Shown here: piece by piece, positions 49,501-61,830 of the stretch
Layout of the letters: each line of letters starts with the position of its first letter
Numbering within the stretch: position 1 is the first letter of the stretch
Assembly (NCBI RefSeq): GCF_051020955.1
Contig: NC_135013.1
Span: forward strand, 1,902,001-1,966,000
Length of the DNA: 64,000 bases
Reading direction: 5' to 3'
Source of the DNA: Megalopta genalis
Lineage: Eukaryota > Arthropoda > Insecta > Hymenoptera > Halictidae
The notes under the pieces: model-generated
Told to the model about the DNA's origin: nothing
What the model saw: the letters and a program-made list of their open reading frames with translations, nothing else
Databases searched by the model: none
Translations under genes and position numbers: made by a program

Positions 49501-52500
49501 GCTTCGGAGGAAAGATAAATCTACGAATTATCCGGATGCTTTTAAGCGGGACAAAGAGGACGGACGGAGAAGAAGGAAACGCTATTCTCGGAAAATAAAC
49601 ACCACCGCGCACGGAAAATTACGATGATCCTGATGAATAGCAACGTCGCGATTCGCCAAATTGCTTCCTTCCTTTCTGCACTCTCTGACTTCGTGCGTAA
49701 CGCGGAAAAAGATCCACGAACGTGTCCCGTTCTTATTCTTTTTTTCTTTTGCATAAAAATTGACATTTTTTCGCACACACGAAGTGCTGAAAGTCGAGCA
49801 GAAAATAAATTATCAAAAAATAAAGAATCTTTTTTTATAACATTTTTACAGTGATTTTTATAATATTTTTACAATAATTTTTCTAACATTTTTACACTAA
49901 TTTTTATAACACTAATTTTAATAACACGTTTAACGCTAATGTTTATAACATTTTTAACGTTGAACTTTTATAACATTTCGTATTAAAAATAATATTATTC
50001 AGTGAACGTAGAAGGAACGTGCAGTCGCAGCGAAAGCTTAAAAAAAAATCAAATTCGATAATAAGGAAAATAAAAAACAGCGTACAATAATCCATCAAAA
50101 TATTTCACGATATCTTCGACTATGAAGCCGTTGCATAATCGCGTTGCAGTAACGAAGATCAGCCAATCACGAAGGAATCTATTCGAAGGAATTTCCCAAA
50201 CAGTCTTCGAGGATAATTAAACGATCAGAGAAATTATAACAATTGTTTCAGTATTTCCACTACATTGTACAAAATGTTATACGAAATACTATTTTTAAAA
50301 AATGACTTCTTTCTTTGCAAGGAAAATGATATTCTTATCTTGGCGTTATAAATAATGTATTTATTCATAGCTGGCGCGAGATTGTTGCAAGTTCGTTCTT
50401 CGAATGAAATTCCTCTTTCACGTAAATCTATTTTTACTGAAATAATTTATAGAATACTAGGAGAAAAGGATGAGTCACTCGAATACTTCTACAATGATTT
50501 TTCAGATGTGCAAACGGTTGACTAATAATAATAACAATAATAATAATAATCATAACAATAATAATAATTTATTCATGTATGCGAATAGAAAGCCCCTTTC
50601 TGTTATTGCTACAGAAGAAGACTTTATATAGCAATAAGTGCAAACAAAGAGAAAAAAGGAAAAAAAGAGAAACAAAAAGAAAAGGAGAAAAATATCAAAA
50701 TAAGTTGAAATATATAAATATAAAATATTACTATAAATATCAAAAATTAATATTTAATGCTATCGCAATTTAATTACTATTTAATGCTTACGCTTGAGCA
50801 CTCTATATGTATAACGAATAAATCTGGTCCGATACTCGAAAGGTCACGATAATAAAAACAAAAGAAAAATAACACAGTTGATTGGTATCAATATAACGTT
50901 ATATATATATATATATATATGATATCATTGGATCCGATTTTATCGATATCTCTTTACTGAATTCGATTCCTCTGTAAGCACGGTTCTCGCCTATACAGGG
51001 TGTCCCGAAAATGTCTCGCAATCCGGAAATGGGAGGTTCCTGAGGTCATTTGAAGTACTTTTTCCTTTGTGAAAATTTTTTCCGAGGCTTCGTTTACGAG
51101 TTAAAAAAAAACACTGACCAATAAGAGGCGAGCTCGGCTGGCGCGCGGCGGCCCAGCCAACGAGTGCACGGAGCCCAATTCCACTCATTGGCTCGGCCGT
51201 CTCGCGCCAAATGATCTCGCCTCTGATTGGTCACTGTTTTTCATTAATAACTCGTAAACGAAGCCACGGATTGCATTTTTGCTAAGGAAAAAGTTGCTTC
51301 GAATCACCTCAGGAATCCCCTACTTTCGGATTGCGAGACATTTTTGGGACACCCTGTATTTCTTCGTACGTCCTGTAAGCAAATCAAGACGCTCGCAGGG
51401 ATAACGCCGAGTATACATATGTATGTATATGTATTCATGAGCAACAGAAAGTGACCGTAGGCGGTGTCGTGCGAGTTTTAACCGCAAAACGGAACCTATC
51501 CTCTGCAGTCGCCTGACGACGTAGTCCCGCACAAACGTACACACGCATGATCGCGTATGAGCAAAGATCGTAAAACACGGCCTTCTATGCAGTCTGTGTA
51601 ACAAAGATATCGTGCGGACTGTTCTCGTTCCCTATAGATTAATTCGATCGTCCGCGTACATTGAATTCGTGGTGAATTTGCTATTTTATTTGCTATTTTA
51701 TTTCTTATTTTATTTCTTATTTTATTTGCTACTTTATTTGCTATTTTATTTGCTATTTTATTTGTTATTTTATTTGCCATATATTATCTGTTTAAATAAA
51801 ATAGGAATAAAAGCTCTATTCGTTGAAGTTCTGCGGATCTGTTAAATTAATATTGGATGAACAATTAAACGATTCGACAAACAACGCGCGTCGTAAACAG
51901 ACGTACTTTTTGAAATTGTAGGTTATGTATGAGATAAAAAAGGGACAGATTATTCGTACAGTAGAACCTCGATTAACCGAACAGGATTTTTCTCGATCTT
52001 TGTTATTCAGATTTTTGATTATTCGAAGGCTCGGATGAAAAAGTTAAAGAACGAGAGTATTTTACTTATTTTTTTGTCATTCCAAGTAATAGCAAAATTT
52101 AGAAAAAGGATTTCGGTCATCGTCCGGTAAACTAGTTTCGCTATCATCTATAAAACGTTGAAGTCACTTAGTCCAGCTTGAAAAAGGTTATCGCGTTTTA
52201 AAAGGTGTATCCACAATTTTGTGACGTAATTGTATGTTAACGAAAATAATGTTTTAACGTTTAACCTCGACGGGACCATTGGAAGAACACAGGCGTCGAA
52301 TCGAACCGATGGTGAAGGACAAAGAAACCAACGGATGGGAGTGTATGTATTAAGGTTATTCAACTTACGAGGTCGGATGATTCACGGAAATCCCGTGCTC
52401 GTTGTTTCCGCCTTCCTTGTCGCCGGACTTCTCGATCTCCAAAATGGGATCTTTCGACTGGAAGGCCCCATAAGTGCTCCCATTTCTGCAAAACGATTTT

Positions 52501-55500
52501 GTGTTCCGTTAGATGCGACGCAACGATTAATCGATCCTTCTTTGAAAACAGAAATCTTTGTCCGTAAAAATAAAAATGAAAACGCCAAAATGTAAAACTA
52601 GAAAAAAAGGGTCGTATAAACTGGTTAAACATCGTCGAAACGTACTTTTCTTCGACAAATTTTCGTAGCCGAAATTCCCCTCCAAGAACACATATTCGAT
52701 TATTCCAAATAGAGATTACTATTAACTGCTATTAATTACTATTAATTACTATTACTATTATTACTATTAATTATACTACTATTACTGTTATTACTACTAA
52801 TTATACTACTATTATTATTGATTACTATTAAAAAGATTATAACATTTATATGTATTGCAATGTGACAATTAGACGCGCGAAATGACATTCGGTAATAGTT
52901 TGCTGTTACGAAAATTCTAAAAACAAGGCACGAAACAAAGAGAAACTAATATTTACTCTTAGGCGCATCGAACAAAATAATTGCTTTAACAAGTCACTTT
53001 TGTTAACTGTGTTTTTTCACTCGCGTACTCGTCGCCGAAGGAGACGCGATAAAACATAATTACGATCCGCTATTTTGACTAATTACTGATAAAACTTAAT
53101 TGTGATCCGCTGTTTAACTGTAAAACGTAATTGCGATCCGTTGTTTAACCGAAAATTGCTGCGAAAATAAACGCATTTTCGTTCTCCGACGGCTTAAGAT
53201 GCTTCGAAGAACCAAAAAAAAAGTACGATAAAAACTTCGGAAGCTCGATTGAAAAAAAACAAGAGAAGAAAAGTTCTGCGCCGATTCGTTGAATCGATGT
53301 TCGATAAACGATCAAACGATTCGACGAACAACGCGCGTCGTAAACATACGTACTTTTCGAAATTGTAGGTTATGTACGCGATGAAAAGGATCGATCGATT
53401 TATTCATCGAAAATTCGCTCGAGTGTGTAGATTGTTATGGAAAAAAGAATAGTTCCGCGTTCTGATAACCAAACCGCATCCGCAAGTCCGCGATAAAAAT
53501 AGAACGAACGAAAGTCCTTCTCGCGATCGCGTGCACGTGACGTAAAGACACTAACGACATTTCAAATAATCGTATGGGATCTCCGTTACGGGAACCGAAG
53601 ACCGGTTGCAACAACTGCAACTAGACTGTACGGAGCTGCCGGCTCTCTTTCTGTATAAAGTTACGCATAAATTTTCCCATGAACGTCGAACCAGTCGCTC
53701 GGAGAATTTACATTCGCGATTATGTATGTATACAGGGTGTCCCAGAAATGTTTCGCAATCCTAAAGTGGCGGATTCCTCGGGTCATTTGAAGCAACTTTT
53801 TCCTTTAGAAAAATTTTCTCCGAGGCACCATTAACGAATTATTAACGAAAAACAGTGACCAATGAGAGGCGAGCTCAGCTGGCGCGAAGCGACCGAGCCA
53901 ATGAGCGGAACTGGGCTTCGTGCGCTGGTTGGCTGGGCCGCCTCGCGCCAGCCGTACTCGATTCTTATTGGTCATTGTTTTTCGTTAATAACTCATTAAC
54001 GGTGCCTCGGAGAAAATTTTTGCAAAGGAAGAAGCTGCTTCAAATGATCCGAGGAACCCGCCATTTCCGGATTGCAAGACATTTTTGGGACACCCTGTAT
54101 ATACCGCGCCTCGGCTTGTACGTTCTACCGTAGACTCCTTGGCGCTGATCGCGGTTTCGCGATCTCTTTCCACCCTACAGATTTATGTACACACTTTCAC
54201 CGGACCCATCGTAAAAACTGAACGGCGGCCAATGCCGAAATTATTTTTGGCCGCGACGATGCGAGCGTCGCTAACGAAAATTACGTCATGCGAGAATTAA
54301 CATCGAACGGGCCGTGATTTTTGACAGGAAAATATGATTCTAGTTATTTACAAATTTTTCATTTTTTATTTTACAATGTTTTAAGCCTTACGATATTTTA
54401 AATTTTGCAATATTTTAAACTTTAAAGTATTTTAAACTTCGCAATATTTTAAATTTTAGAATCTTTTAAGTTTCACAATATTTTAAGTTTTACTATATTT
54501 AAAATTTTACGAATTTTAAACTTTACAACATTTTGAAAATTAAATATTTTTAAATACTTTCTAAAAATTCACGACACTTCTGTTGCGTTCACCCCGAGGA
54601 AAACGAAAACGTAGCTACAGTGCATAAAGATGGAGATTCAGTTGCGCGTGTAACTGGAACGTAACTCGCTGATTATAAATTTGCTATTAACTGTACTAGC
54701 GCGTTTATGGTAGGGCAACTTAAGAACGGTAGCAAGATCAAAAAGAAACATCATTGCGTTATTTTCCACTTAACGAGAATTATTAAAAAAAGAAATTTTT
54801 AATTGGCTCCTCTTTCTTGCATGCAACGAGGTAATTCATTTCGATCGTGCTCCGAACGAAATTAATTTCCATTTCTAAATTAATGGGGAACGTTCTTATT
54901 TTACATGGAAATCCACGGTATAGCAATAAGCGCTATCGAAACCACTCACGATTTCTATTTTCCTAAATACTTTCATTAATTTAAGTAATGGTTATTAAAT
55001 AGTATATTTATTATAATTTATTTATTGATAATATATTTATTATAGTTTGTTTATTATATTTATTGATAATATATTTATTATAATATATTTATTATAGTTT
55101 GTTTATTACATTTATTATAATATATTTATTATAGTTTGTTTATTATATTCATTGATAATATATTTATTATAGTTTCTTCATTACATTTATTGATAATATA
55201 TTTATTAGAATATATTTATTATAGTTTGTTTATTACATTTATTGATAATGTATTTATTATAATTTATTTATTAATCATTTATTTATTTACATTTAAAAAC
55301 ACCGTGCAAATACCAGTCTATATTGTGAACTTTTTAACAACAACTTTTTCAAGAACAACAATAAATAATGCTCTAGTTCGAAATGGCTGTCACGTTAATT
55401 ACGGTTCGGATGCACGTTATCCTTAACCATGTGAACCTAATTAAGTCTATCTGGAAAATCCTCCCAGGTCATGGGATTCTGAATGCGTTAATGGGGGTCC

Positions 55501-58500
55501 GTGATGTTGGAACAATTAAATCGGTGTCGGTGGTTCGACGATAATTTCTCAACGGAATGCAACGCAGCCAGCCAGCCAGCGCTCAAGTTGCAAGAATGAG
55601 TTGCAACGAGGTGAAAGTTAACTTCTTGACCAATAACTCGATCGTGTATAATCTAGTCTACAATTTCCAAGATACACAATTCCGCATCCTGTGCAACGTC
55701 GCGTAGCGTTCAAATTTCAAGGTGATCTCCCGTCATTGGACTCGTCATTGGACTAGTCACGAACCTCTTCACGAACCAAACAAATAACTTGAAACACTTC
55801 CCCGGTCGAACGCGCAGAGACGTTTAACTTTTATCACGCGTTATTCACGAGAATTCTTTAACCATCGCAGCCCATTTTCCTTTTAAAACCCACGCCGCCT
55901 CGCAAACTGGTCATGTTCGACGAAACCGTCACTATAATTAATCCGGATTTCGTCATTTCCATGTACTGAACCTGAGCAATCACTGAAATCACGCGTACTG
56001 ATATTTTAATTAGTACATTTTATCATTTCATTTCCCTGAAAATTTGCTTACAAATTTTATTTAATTTTGTTTAATTTCATTTAATTTTATTCAATTTTAT
56101 TCAATTTTACTTAATTTTATTTAATTTTATACAATTTTATTTCATTTTATTTCATTTTATTCAATTTTATTCAATTTTATTTAATTTTATTCAATTTTAT
56201 ACAATTTTATACAATTTTATACAATTTTATTTCATTTTATTTAATTTCATTTAATTTTATTCAATTTTATTCAATTTTATTTAATTTTATTCGATTTTAG
56301 TCAATTTTATTCAATTTTATTCAATTTTACTTAATTTTACTGAATTTTATTTAATTTTACACAATTTTATTTATTTTTATTTAATTTCGTTTAATTTTAT
56401 ACATGTATCTATATATAATCGAATTAATTCAAATTAAAGAAAGATTTGTTTTAATAAGATATTAGAAAAGCCAATATTTTTAATAAATAATTTATTCAAT
56501 TAGTTTTCATCTAATTTAATCACTTATTGCACTTCTTTACTTTCACTAGCTTTAAATAAAATACCAATAAAACCATAACGACCAATATCTTTTCAGCATT
56601 CCGGCAAATCTGTTGAAACACGTCTTGCATACTTAGAGAAGCTGATCAGTGAGTATTTGCTCATTTCCATGATTCATGGCCAATTAGCGTCACGTGAACA
56701 GTGTATTTGTAGCTACTACATATTTTACACGCATAATGCTTGCATATAATAATGCACACCTCGCAGTTGTAACTTTTTCACTGGATCGTTTCATTCAAAA
56801 GCATCGAGATATTCGTCAAATGCGTTAAATTCTACGTGGTTGCAAAATCGCTGCGAAATTATTTACGTCTATTTATATATGTATTAACATTATATATGTA
56901 TAAACATACATATATTGCTGCGAACGGATAATAAAGTCCGCTGATTTACACTCAGGATAATATAAAACAGCGAACATTGATTCGTTAATAAAAAAAATTC
57001 GTAAAAAATATTTGTTTAAAATGTAAGCTATTTATATAAAATGACGCGTGTATAGATTTTTCTCGTTGTTAAATATTTTCTTGTTGTGTCTGTACAGAGA
57101 ACGTACGTGATTCGAACGTGATCCATGAAACCGCCGCTATACAGGGTGTGGCCGTAACGATGATACGAAATGAATGAAGCTGATTCTCTCTGCAAATATA
57201 GATTAAACGCACGAAATACCATTTTCTCGTTCTAAACTGAATTTAGAACCTGTATTCGTACGATCTTCAAAATACAAAAACGTGATAATCGATATTTATA
57301 AAAAAATCAAATTGTCAGATTCAATTTGTCCAAAAAATATACTTGAACGGTCGATTTGCGACGACTGACAAGAACTATCATTAACGATAATCATCAACGA
57401 TAAGAATTATAATAATCTTCAATAATAAATTTCAGCGACCAGAACTCGTTTTATCGTTCCTTCGTGGTTACTTATTGCATTGAAAATAGGATAAACAATA
57501 AAATCAATGCTGAACGCTTTTTCGTCGACGTGAACATATTATTATTAAATATTTATGCTACAGATATTAATATACTTCGTGACATAAATAATTAAAAAAT
57601 AAATAATACGTAAGTAATAACAAGTAATCACAAAAGAACGATAAAACGATTTCTTTGTCTCGGTAACGTTTATTGCATTCGCGCTGTCACTATTAATTAA
57701 TTAATCCTGAATTATGTCACTACTAAAATCATTTTGCAACGCGTATCAATTGTCTCGACGAAGCGCCGGTTAGGTGAATTGCTTCTCCGTAAAATCCGCA
57801 ACGCGATTATGCCAGTTCCCATCTAAACCGTAAACGTGAGTCACACGTGTTGCCCAGGGCGGTGCACGTGTCAACCAACTTTCTGAGTCGAACCGTGACC
57901 AGCGTACGCGGCCGCGCGCGCGCGAAGAAATATTCCGTACAATCCGGTCTTTGTGAATTCGCAACGCACATTGTTGCTAGGTAGATCCCCGAGTCACGGA
58001 GAAACCGTAAATAATCGTGAAATGATGATTGCGAACCTAATTTCCGGCCGTTCGACAGCGTTTAATAAATCTTCGTAGATAATCTTGATTACGCAACGGA
58101 TGACTGCTTAGTAGTATCGCGACCACACGCGAGAAAAGCCGATCGCCTCGATGAGATTCGCGTTTCTCCATTCGCTCGTCGTCCTAAGCTTACGAAAGAT
58201 AAATGAACAGCACGACTGGCGCAAGGCGGCCGAGCCAACGAGCGCTCGGAGTTCCGCTGATTGGCTGGGCAGCCTAGCGCTAGGCGAGCTCGCCTCTCAT
58301 TGGTCAGCATTTCTCGTTAATAACTCGTAAACAAAACCTCGTAGAATATTTCCGCTAAGGAAAAAGTTACTTCAAATGACCTCAGGAACCCCTCATTTCC
58401 CACTGTCTAATAATTTTGGGATATCCTGTAAACAGTGATCAGAAGCGAGCGCCTAATGAATGACACCAAGCGCCCCTTGCTAGAATTGTCCGCACCATCG

Positions 58501-61366
58501 TGTCAACCTGTTCCAGGAGTCATGCAGCTCGCGTTAATTGCAGCGTGCCCGTATGAAATTCGCGAAAATTCTCAATCCAGCGATCGGTTCTGCAAACCGC
58601 GAGAACTTGGCGATCAAAAAGCCGTGTTCCGTCCAGCCCCATCGTCGGCGCCGAAAATAGAGAGTGGAATAGACCGGTGGTATCGAACAGACAGAATTGC
58701 AAAACGCCTAAGCTCGAATACGTTTCCCCGCTTCGATATCGCGCTAAGAGCCGAGCCAAATGTGACGCGACTACCTCCTTGGCACTCGGCGATTGTGCCT
58801 ACATCTTTGACGCTCGGCGAGAGGTGCACGGCGACTTTTTAAGCGACCCCAGGACACCTTTTAAGACGGAATAACTTCTTTTCGAACTGGACTAAATGCC
58901 TTGAACTTTTTTTGTTTAAATGATAGAGGGCGACTGGATTTACTGAACGACGACTGGATCACTCTTTTTTTTTAAATTATGCTATTACCTGGAATGACAA
59001 AAGAAAGTAGAAAACTCTCGTTTCTTAATTCTTTTATCCGAGCCTATAACGAAAATTTAAAAAGTGTCTTTCGTAGGTGAAAGTTAAGAAGCGAGAGCTT
59101 TTTCATTTTGTTTTGCCACTCCAAGTACTAGCAAAATTGGAAGAAAGTGTTTCAGTCGTTTCAGTCTAAAATCTAGAAATGAATTCATGTTTTTCCCTGA
59201 ATCGATTTGGTTCAGTTCGATAAAAGTGATTGCGCTTTAAAAAATGCCCCGAATGCAGGTTGTCTCGCAATTATGTTAACAACCGGAATGAGGCGATTCC
59301 TGAGGTCATTCGAAGCAACTTTTTCCTTAGTGAAAATGCAATCCGCGGCTTCGTTTACAAGTTATTAAAGAAAAACTCTGACCAATGAGAGGCGAGATCG
59401 ACTGTCGCGCGGCGGCCGAGCCAATGAGCGCACGGTGCTCGGATCAGCTCCATTGGCTCGGTCGCCTAGCGCCGAGCGAACTCGCCCCTCATTGGTCAGT
59501 ATTTTTCATGAATAATTCTTTAACGGAGCCTCGGAGAAAATTTTTGTAACGGAAAAAGTTGCTCCAAATCATCTCAGGAATCCCACATTTTTCGAAAATA
59601 CCATAATTTCGGGACACCCTGTATACTTGTTAAAATAACAAATTTTTTCTCGAATATTAACGATACGCGAATGTTCTTAAATTTCTTAAATTTTGTCCCG
59701 AAGCGTGTGCACAATTAGAACATAATTATTAAGTATATCGATGCATTTATGGCAACTACAATTTTTATTACTTGTTGTTACCGTCGACAGTTCCGACCAT
59801 AATATATACAAACGATTTCTGAACGCGCAACCAATCTTCCAGCGTACGTATTGGTTAAATTATCAGCTCGTAAATAGATATAAGGTGACCGTCGAACGCG
59901 AACGAGCTATTGTAATTCCGCGACTCTGACATCGTTTCTAGTTAAAAGTTAACTGCAGCAAATTCTCCCTAATTGACGCTCGGCTTGTTCACAAAAAGTG
60001 GACAATTTGGGAGGAGCAGATAAGATTATCCGAGCCTCGCGGCTCGTTTTTATAATTGTGGACAATTTATAACTATAAAAATAAACCGCAAGGCTCGAAC
60101 AATCGTATCTCCTCTTCCAATATTGTCCATTTTTGTGCGCAATCTGGGCGTCAATTAGAGAGACATTACTTGAAAAATTAAATAATCGAATCTCTTCGCG
60201 CTTCCCGAATAATATGAATTGACCGACGACGATCTTCGCCGCCGTTCTCGAACAATAGCGATCGAGTGCCGCGGCAGTGGAGAAACTAAACAAATGTGGG
60301 GGTGGGGGGAATATAAGCGCAAAGGCGCCTTCTTGTCGCGCGAGGACTATACGTTGTTCCGCGTACAGTAATGTCTCCCTTACTGACGCTCAGATTGTCC
60401 ACTAAATTGGACAATCTGGGAAGAGGAGATACGATTATTCGAGCCTTGCGGTTCGTTTTTATAATTGTGGACAATTTATATCTATAAAAATGAACCACAA
60501 GGCTCAAATAATCGTATCTCCTCTTCCAAAATTGTTCATTCTTGCGCGGAATCTGAGCGTCAGTAAGGGAGACATTACATATTCTGCTCGCGGCCGCGCG
60601 ACGGTAAACGCGTTAGGAATGCTGTCCTTTACGCACCGAACTGGTCGCAATCTTGAAAAGAGGAAAATGTCTACGCGCGGCTTCACGTTTCTTTGAATAG
60701 TTTCGGTGAAATCGGATTTCACATAAAGATTCGCAGTTTACCGATCGCTCGAGCATCGCCGGCTTTGGCTCGCGCTCGCGAGCCTAACTTCCTGGCCCGA
60801 TGGAGAAACGTCGCTGGATGATAATCCACGAGAGACATTACTTTTAGAATTCTCTTGGATATATTTTCAACTTAAATTAAACAAATTAAATTCACCGATC
60901 GCTGAAGTACAACGACGATCGTTGCTCTCCGTCGCATCGACGGAGATTCTTTTTAACGAAATTGAAAAACGAGTCTTCTATTTTATTTTGTCGTTCCAAG
61001 TAATAGCAAAATTTTTAAAAATTATTACGGTCTATCTAGAAAGATCTAAAATCTTGTTGAATCTAACCTAGCAATCGAAATCAATCGAAATCGATCTAAA
61101 AAATTGTTACAGTCTAGCAGACTAGTCGCTCGATTGTCAAAAAAAATGTTATCGCGTTTTAGAAAGTGTCCGAATATTAAAAGAATAGAAAAAGAACAAA
61201 ATATGTAAATACAAATAAAGATTTTTCTGCACAAGCTAAGCGTCTTTCACGTCGTCTAAACCATGAATGAAATACGTGTATGTATTTACCTATGAGGCTC
61301 TTTGAGCGTGAGTTCGTCACCGTGAATGGAACTCTTCTTCATGCTGGGGCTGTTGTACATTTCCAT
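37958..61366 (-). CDS. Proton-coupled amino-acid transporter, SLC36/PAT family
   Basis: Nine coding exons: 61290-61366, 52369-52485, 44461-44611, 43239-43366, 42113-42197, 41392-41664, 40133-40311, 38497-38669, 37958-38205. All phases agree and they total 1431 bp (476 aa), normal for the family. The N-terminal 65 residues are a hydrophilic cytosolic tail. The family hallmark HLFKGNVGSGIFALGDGFKH (about 72-91) opens the first membrane segment. It is followed by CVHAQHVL, FLCVTQLGFCCVYFVF, FEGITLVLPLKDEMKKP, FTYALQFYVPV and a last pair of hydrophobic helices ending FSKSN. PATs move small amino acids with protons across the plasma or lysosomal membrane and, in insects, feed growth signalling; substrate here is not predictable. 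The ATG lies directly after an acceptor, so a non-coding 5' exon upstream of 61366 is likely. The two first introns are 8.8 and 7.8 kb and packed with MITEs and minisatellites. Confidence 0.93.
39499..39924. mobile_element. Inverted-repeat element (family 4)
   Basis: About 426 bp. It begins CAGGTCACTGGAATAACTCA and ends GAGTTATTCAGGTGACCTG, an inverted repeat that continues imperfectly for over 100 bp (TTCTCTTCAACAATAG against CTATCGTTGAAGA; GCAGGCGTAGAGGACA against TGTCCTCTACGCC). No transposase. It sits in a transporter intron. Only this copy was found here. Confidence 0.75.
40526..40792. mobile_element. Family-2 palindromic MITE, short
   Basis: TA-flanked, 267 bp; CAGGGTGTCTCAAAAATGTC to TTTCAGACACCCTG. 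Part of the left arm and centre is deleted. It is inserted in a TATTATACC repeat in a transporter intron. Confidence 0.85.
42250..42900. repeat. About 120-bp tandem repeat in a transporter intron
   Basis: Several diverged units sharing AATAAAATTAGCTTGCACGA, TCTAATAAATTAACAAA and ATTGGAAATGAATTTAA. They lie between the exons at 42113 and 43239. Confidence 0.8.
43679..44108. mobile_element. Family-2 palindromic MITE, full length
   Basis: 430 bp, TA-flanked, CAGGGTGTCCGAAAAATGTC to GACATTTTTGGGTCACCCTG. It lies in the transporter intron between the exons at 43239 and 44461. Confidence 0.9.
44780..45290. repeat. AAATTATTACGAAATTATTA repeat
   Basis: Short 15-18 bp units at the start of the 7.8-kb transporter intron. 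Confidence 0.9.
45580..45900. other. GC-rich island inside the transporter intron
   Basis: A (GCC)n-like run (45582-45617) and generally high CpG to about 45880. No splice-supported exon was found. It could be an alternative promoter or 5' exon; nothing in sequence proves this. Confidence 0.3.
46083..46165. mobile_element. Half copy of family-1 palindrome
   Basis: Starts CAGTAAATTCTTCCTAATTG, then a diverged arm with AAAATGGACAATTTGAGAG. The other arm is absent. Confidence 0.5.
47480..48010. mobile_element. Inverted-repeat element (family 3)
   Basis: Left arm: AAATCGTCGTAGAATGATGA, TTAAAGCTTGAAACTTCTAC. Right arm, complementary: GTAGAGGTTTCAAGCTTTAA, ATCATTATCGTACGATGATT. Between them are CGTGACAAACGTG and AAACATGACC blocks. 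A related half copy is at 63225-63600. Confidence 0.7.
50996..51356. mobile_element. Family-2 palindromic MITE
   Basis: 361 bp, TA-flanked, CAGGGTGTCCCGAAAATGTC to TTTTTGGGACACCCTG. Its centre holds mirrored CTGACCAATAAGAGGCGAG and CGCCTCTGATTGGTCA. Confidence 0.9.
51675..51785. repeat. TTTGCTATTTTA decamer/undecamer array
   Basis: About ten units of TTATTTGCTA; intronic. Confidence 0.9.
51959..52210. mobile_element. Possible pogo/Tigger-type terminus joined to family-5 half
   Basis: CAGTAGAACCTCGATTAACC after TA resembles the terminal repeats of pogo/Tigger elements as I remember them. It runs into a family-5 arm (GTCATTCCAAGTAATAGCAA). No transposase is present. Confidence 0.4.
52690..53732. 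other. Transporter intron, no gene seen
   Basis: Holds an ATTACTATT microsatellite (52720-52830), three TTGCGATCCGCTGTTTAAC-like units (53060-53160) and a second copy of the sequence at 51855-51955 (53295-53405). Confidence 0.5.
53733..54097. mobile_element. Family-2 palindromic MITE
   Basis: 365 bp, TA-flanked, CAGGGTGTCCCAGAAATGTT to TTTTTGGGACACCCTG. Very similar in its centre to the copy at 61831-62194. Confidence 0.9.
54370..54560. repeat. AATATTTTAAACTTT repeat
   Basis: Degenerate 17-18 bp units in a transporter intron. Confidence 0.75.
55010..55280. repeat. TTTATTGATAATATATTTAT repeat
   Basis: Units alternate TTTATTATAGTTTGTTTATT and ATTGATAATATATTTATT; intronic. Confidence 0.85.
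56050..56400. repeat. TTCAATTTTA decamer array
   Basis: About 35 units of TTTAATTTTA / TTCAATTTTA / TACAATTTTA; intronic. Confidence 0.9.
56401..58189. other. Transporter first intron, no gene seen
   Basis: Moderately complex DNA without splice-supported exons. Contains TCACGTGA at 56690-56697 and two CACGTG sites near 57846 and 57866. A stray CAGGGTGTGG at 57141 matches only the tip of family 2. Confidence 0.4.
58190..58429. mobile_element. Family-2 MITE, left end missing
   Basis: Centre and right arm only, from GAACAGCACGACTGGCGC to TTTTGGGATATCCTG. The left terminus is replaced by unrelated sequence. Confidence 0.75.
58846..59270. mobile_element. Dispersed inverted-repeat element (family 5)
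   Basis: Left: GGACACCTTTTAAGACGGAA, TTCGAACTGGACTAAAT and TACCTGGAATGACAAAA. Right, complementary: TTTTGCCACTCCAAGTACTA, TCAGTTCGATAAAAGTGATT and GCGCTTTAAAAAATGCCCC. Related halves occur at about 41155-41232, 46735-46880, 52030-52210 and 60960-61175. Confidence 0.55.
59256..59621. mobile_element. Family-2 palindromic MITE, diverged
   Basis: Starts CAGGTTGTCTCGCAATTATG and ends TTTCGGGACACCCTG before TA. The arms and the GGTCAG/CTGACC centre match the family. Confidence 0.8.
59956..60579. mobile_element. Inverted palindrome-spacer-palindrome composite
   Basis: Palindromes at 59956-60170 and 60366-60579 enclose the spacer in the opposite orientation to the copies at 5481 and 32338. Here the spacer's GGGAATATAAGCGC reads on the plus strand towards 60366. 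It lies in the first intron of the amino-acid transporter gene. Confidence 0.85.
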
Positions 61367-61830
61367 CTGCAACAATAATTACACATATGTTTTCAATACG
61401 GACTGTGACATAATTGTTGAACTTAATCGGTGACCGCGGTCGCAAGCAGATTCTATTTTCGTTCCGGCTGATAGGAAACTGTTTTTATTATGTTAATCGT
61501 ATCGGGATAATTGACATTTCCTAGAATAGCAATTCGTGCGAAACAGTTTTCCTGCGAGCAGATCACGCCGCTGCGCCGAGAAATTAATTAATTAATTGGT
61601 AACAGGAAACTCGGATTCCAGTTTCTACGATCGAATCGGTTGGTGGCGTAAGACGCCATTTTCCTCACTCTGGGAAACAATTAGCGTTGTTATTCACTGA
61701 CGTGTGTATTTTTTACTGAAATTTGTATTGTTTAGTCACGCGTGTATTGTTTACTGGGACGTGTATTATATACTAACCGTATCATTATATATACTATATT
61801 ATTATTATATATACTAATATTATTATTATG

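Noticed and set aside
57141..57160. CAGGGTGTGG resembling the family-2 terminus
   Set aside because: Only the outer 9 bases match; no arm or partner end follows.
58435..58842. 135-aa open frame with opposing frames on the minus strand
   Set aside because: No recognisable domain or splice context. It follows a family-2 MITE and overlaps the start of a family-5 element.
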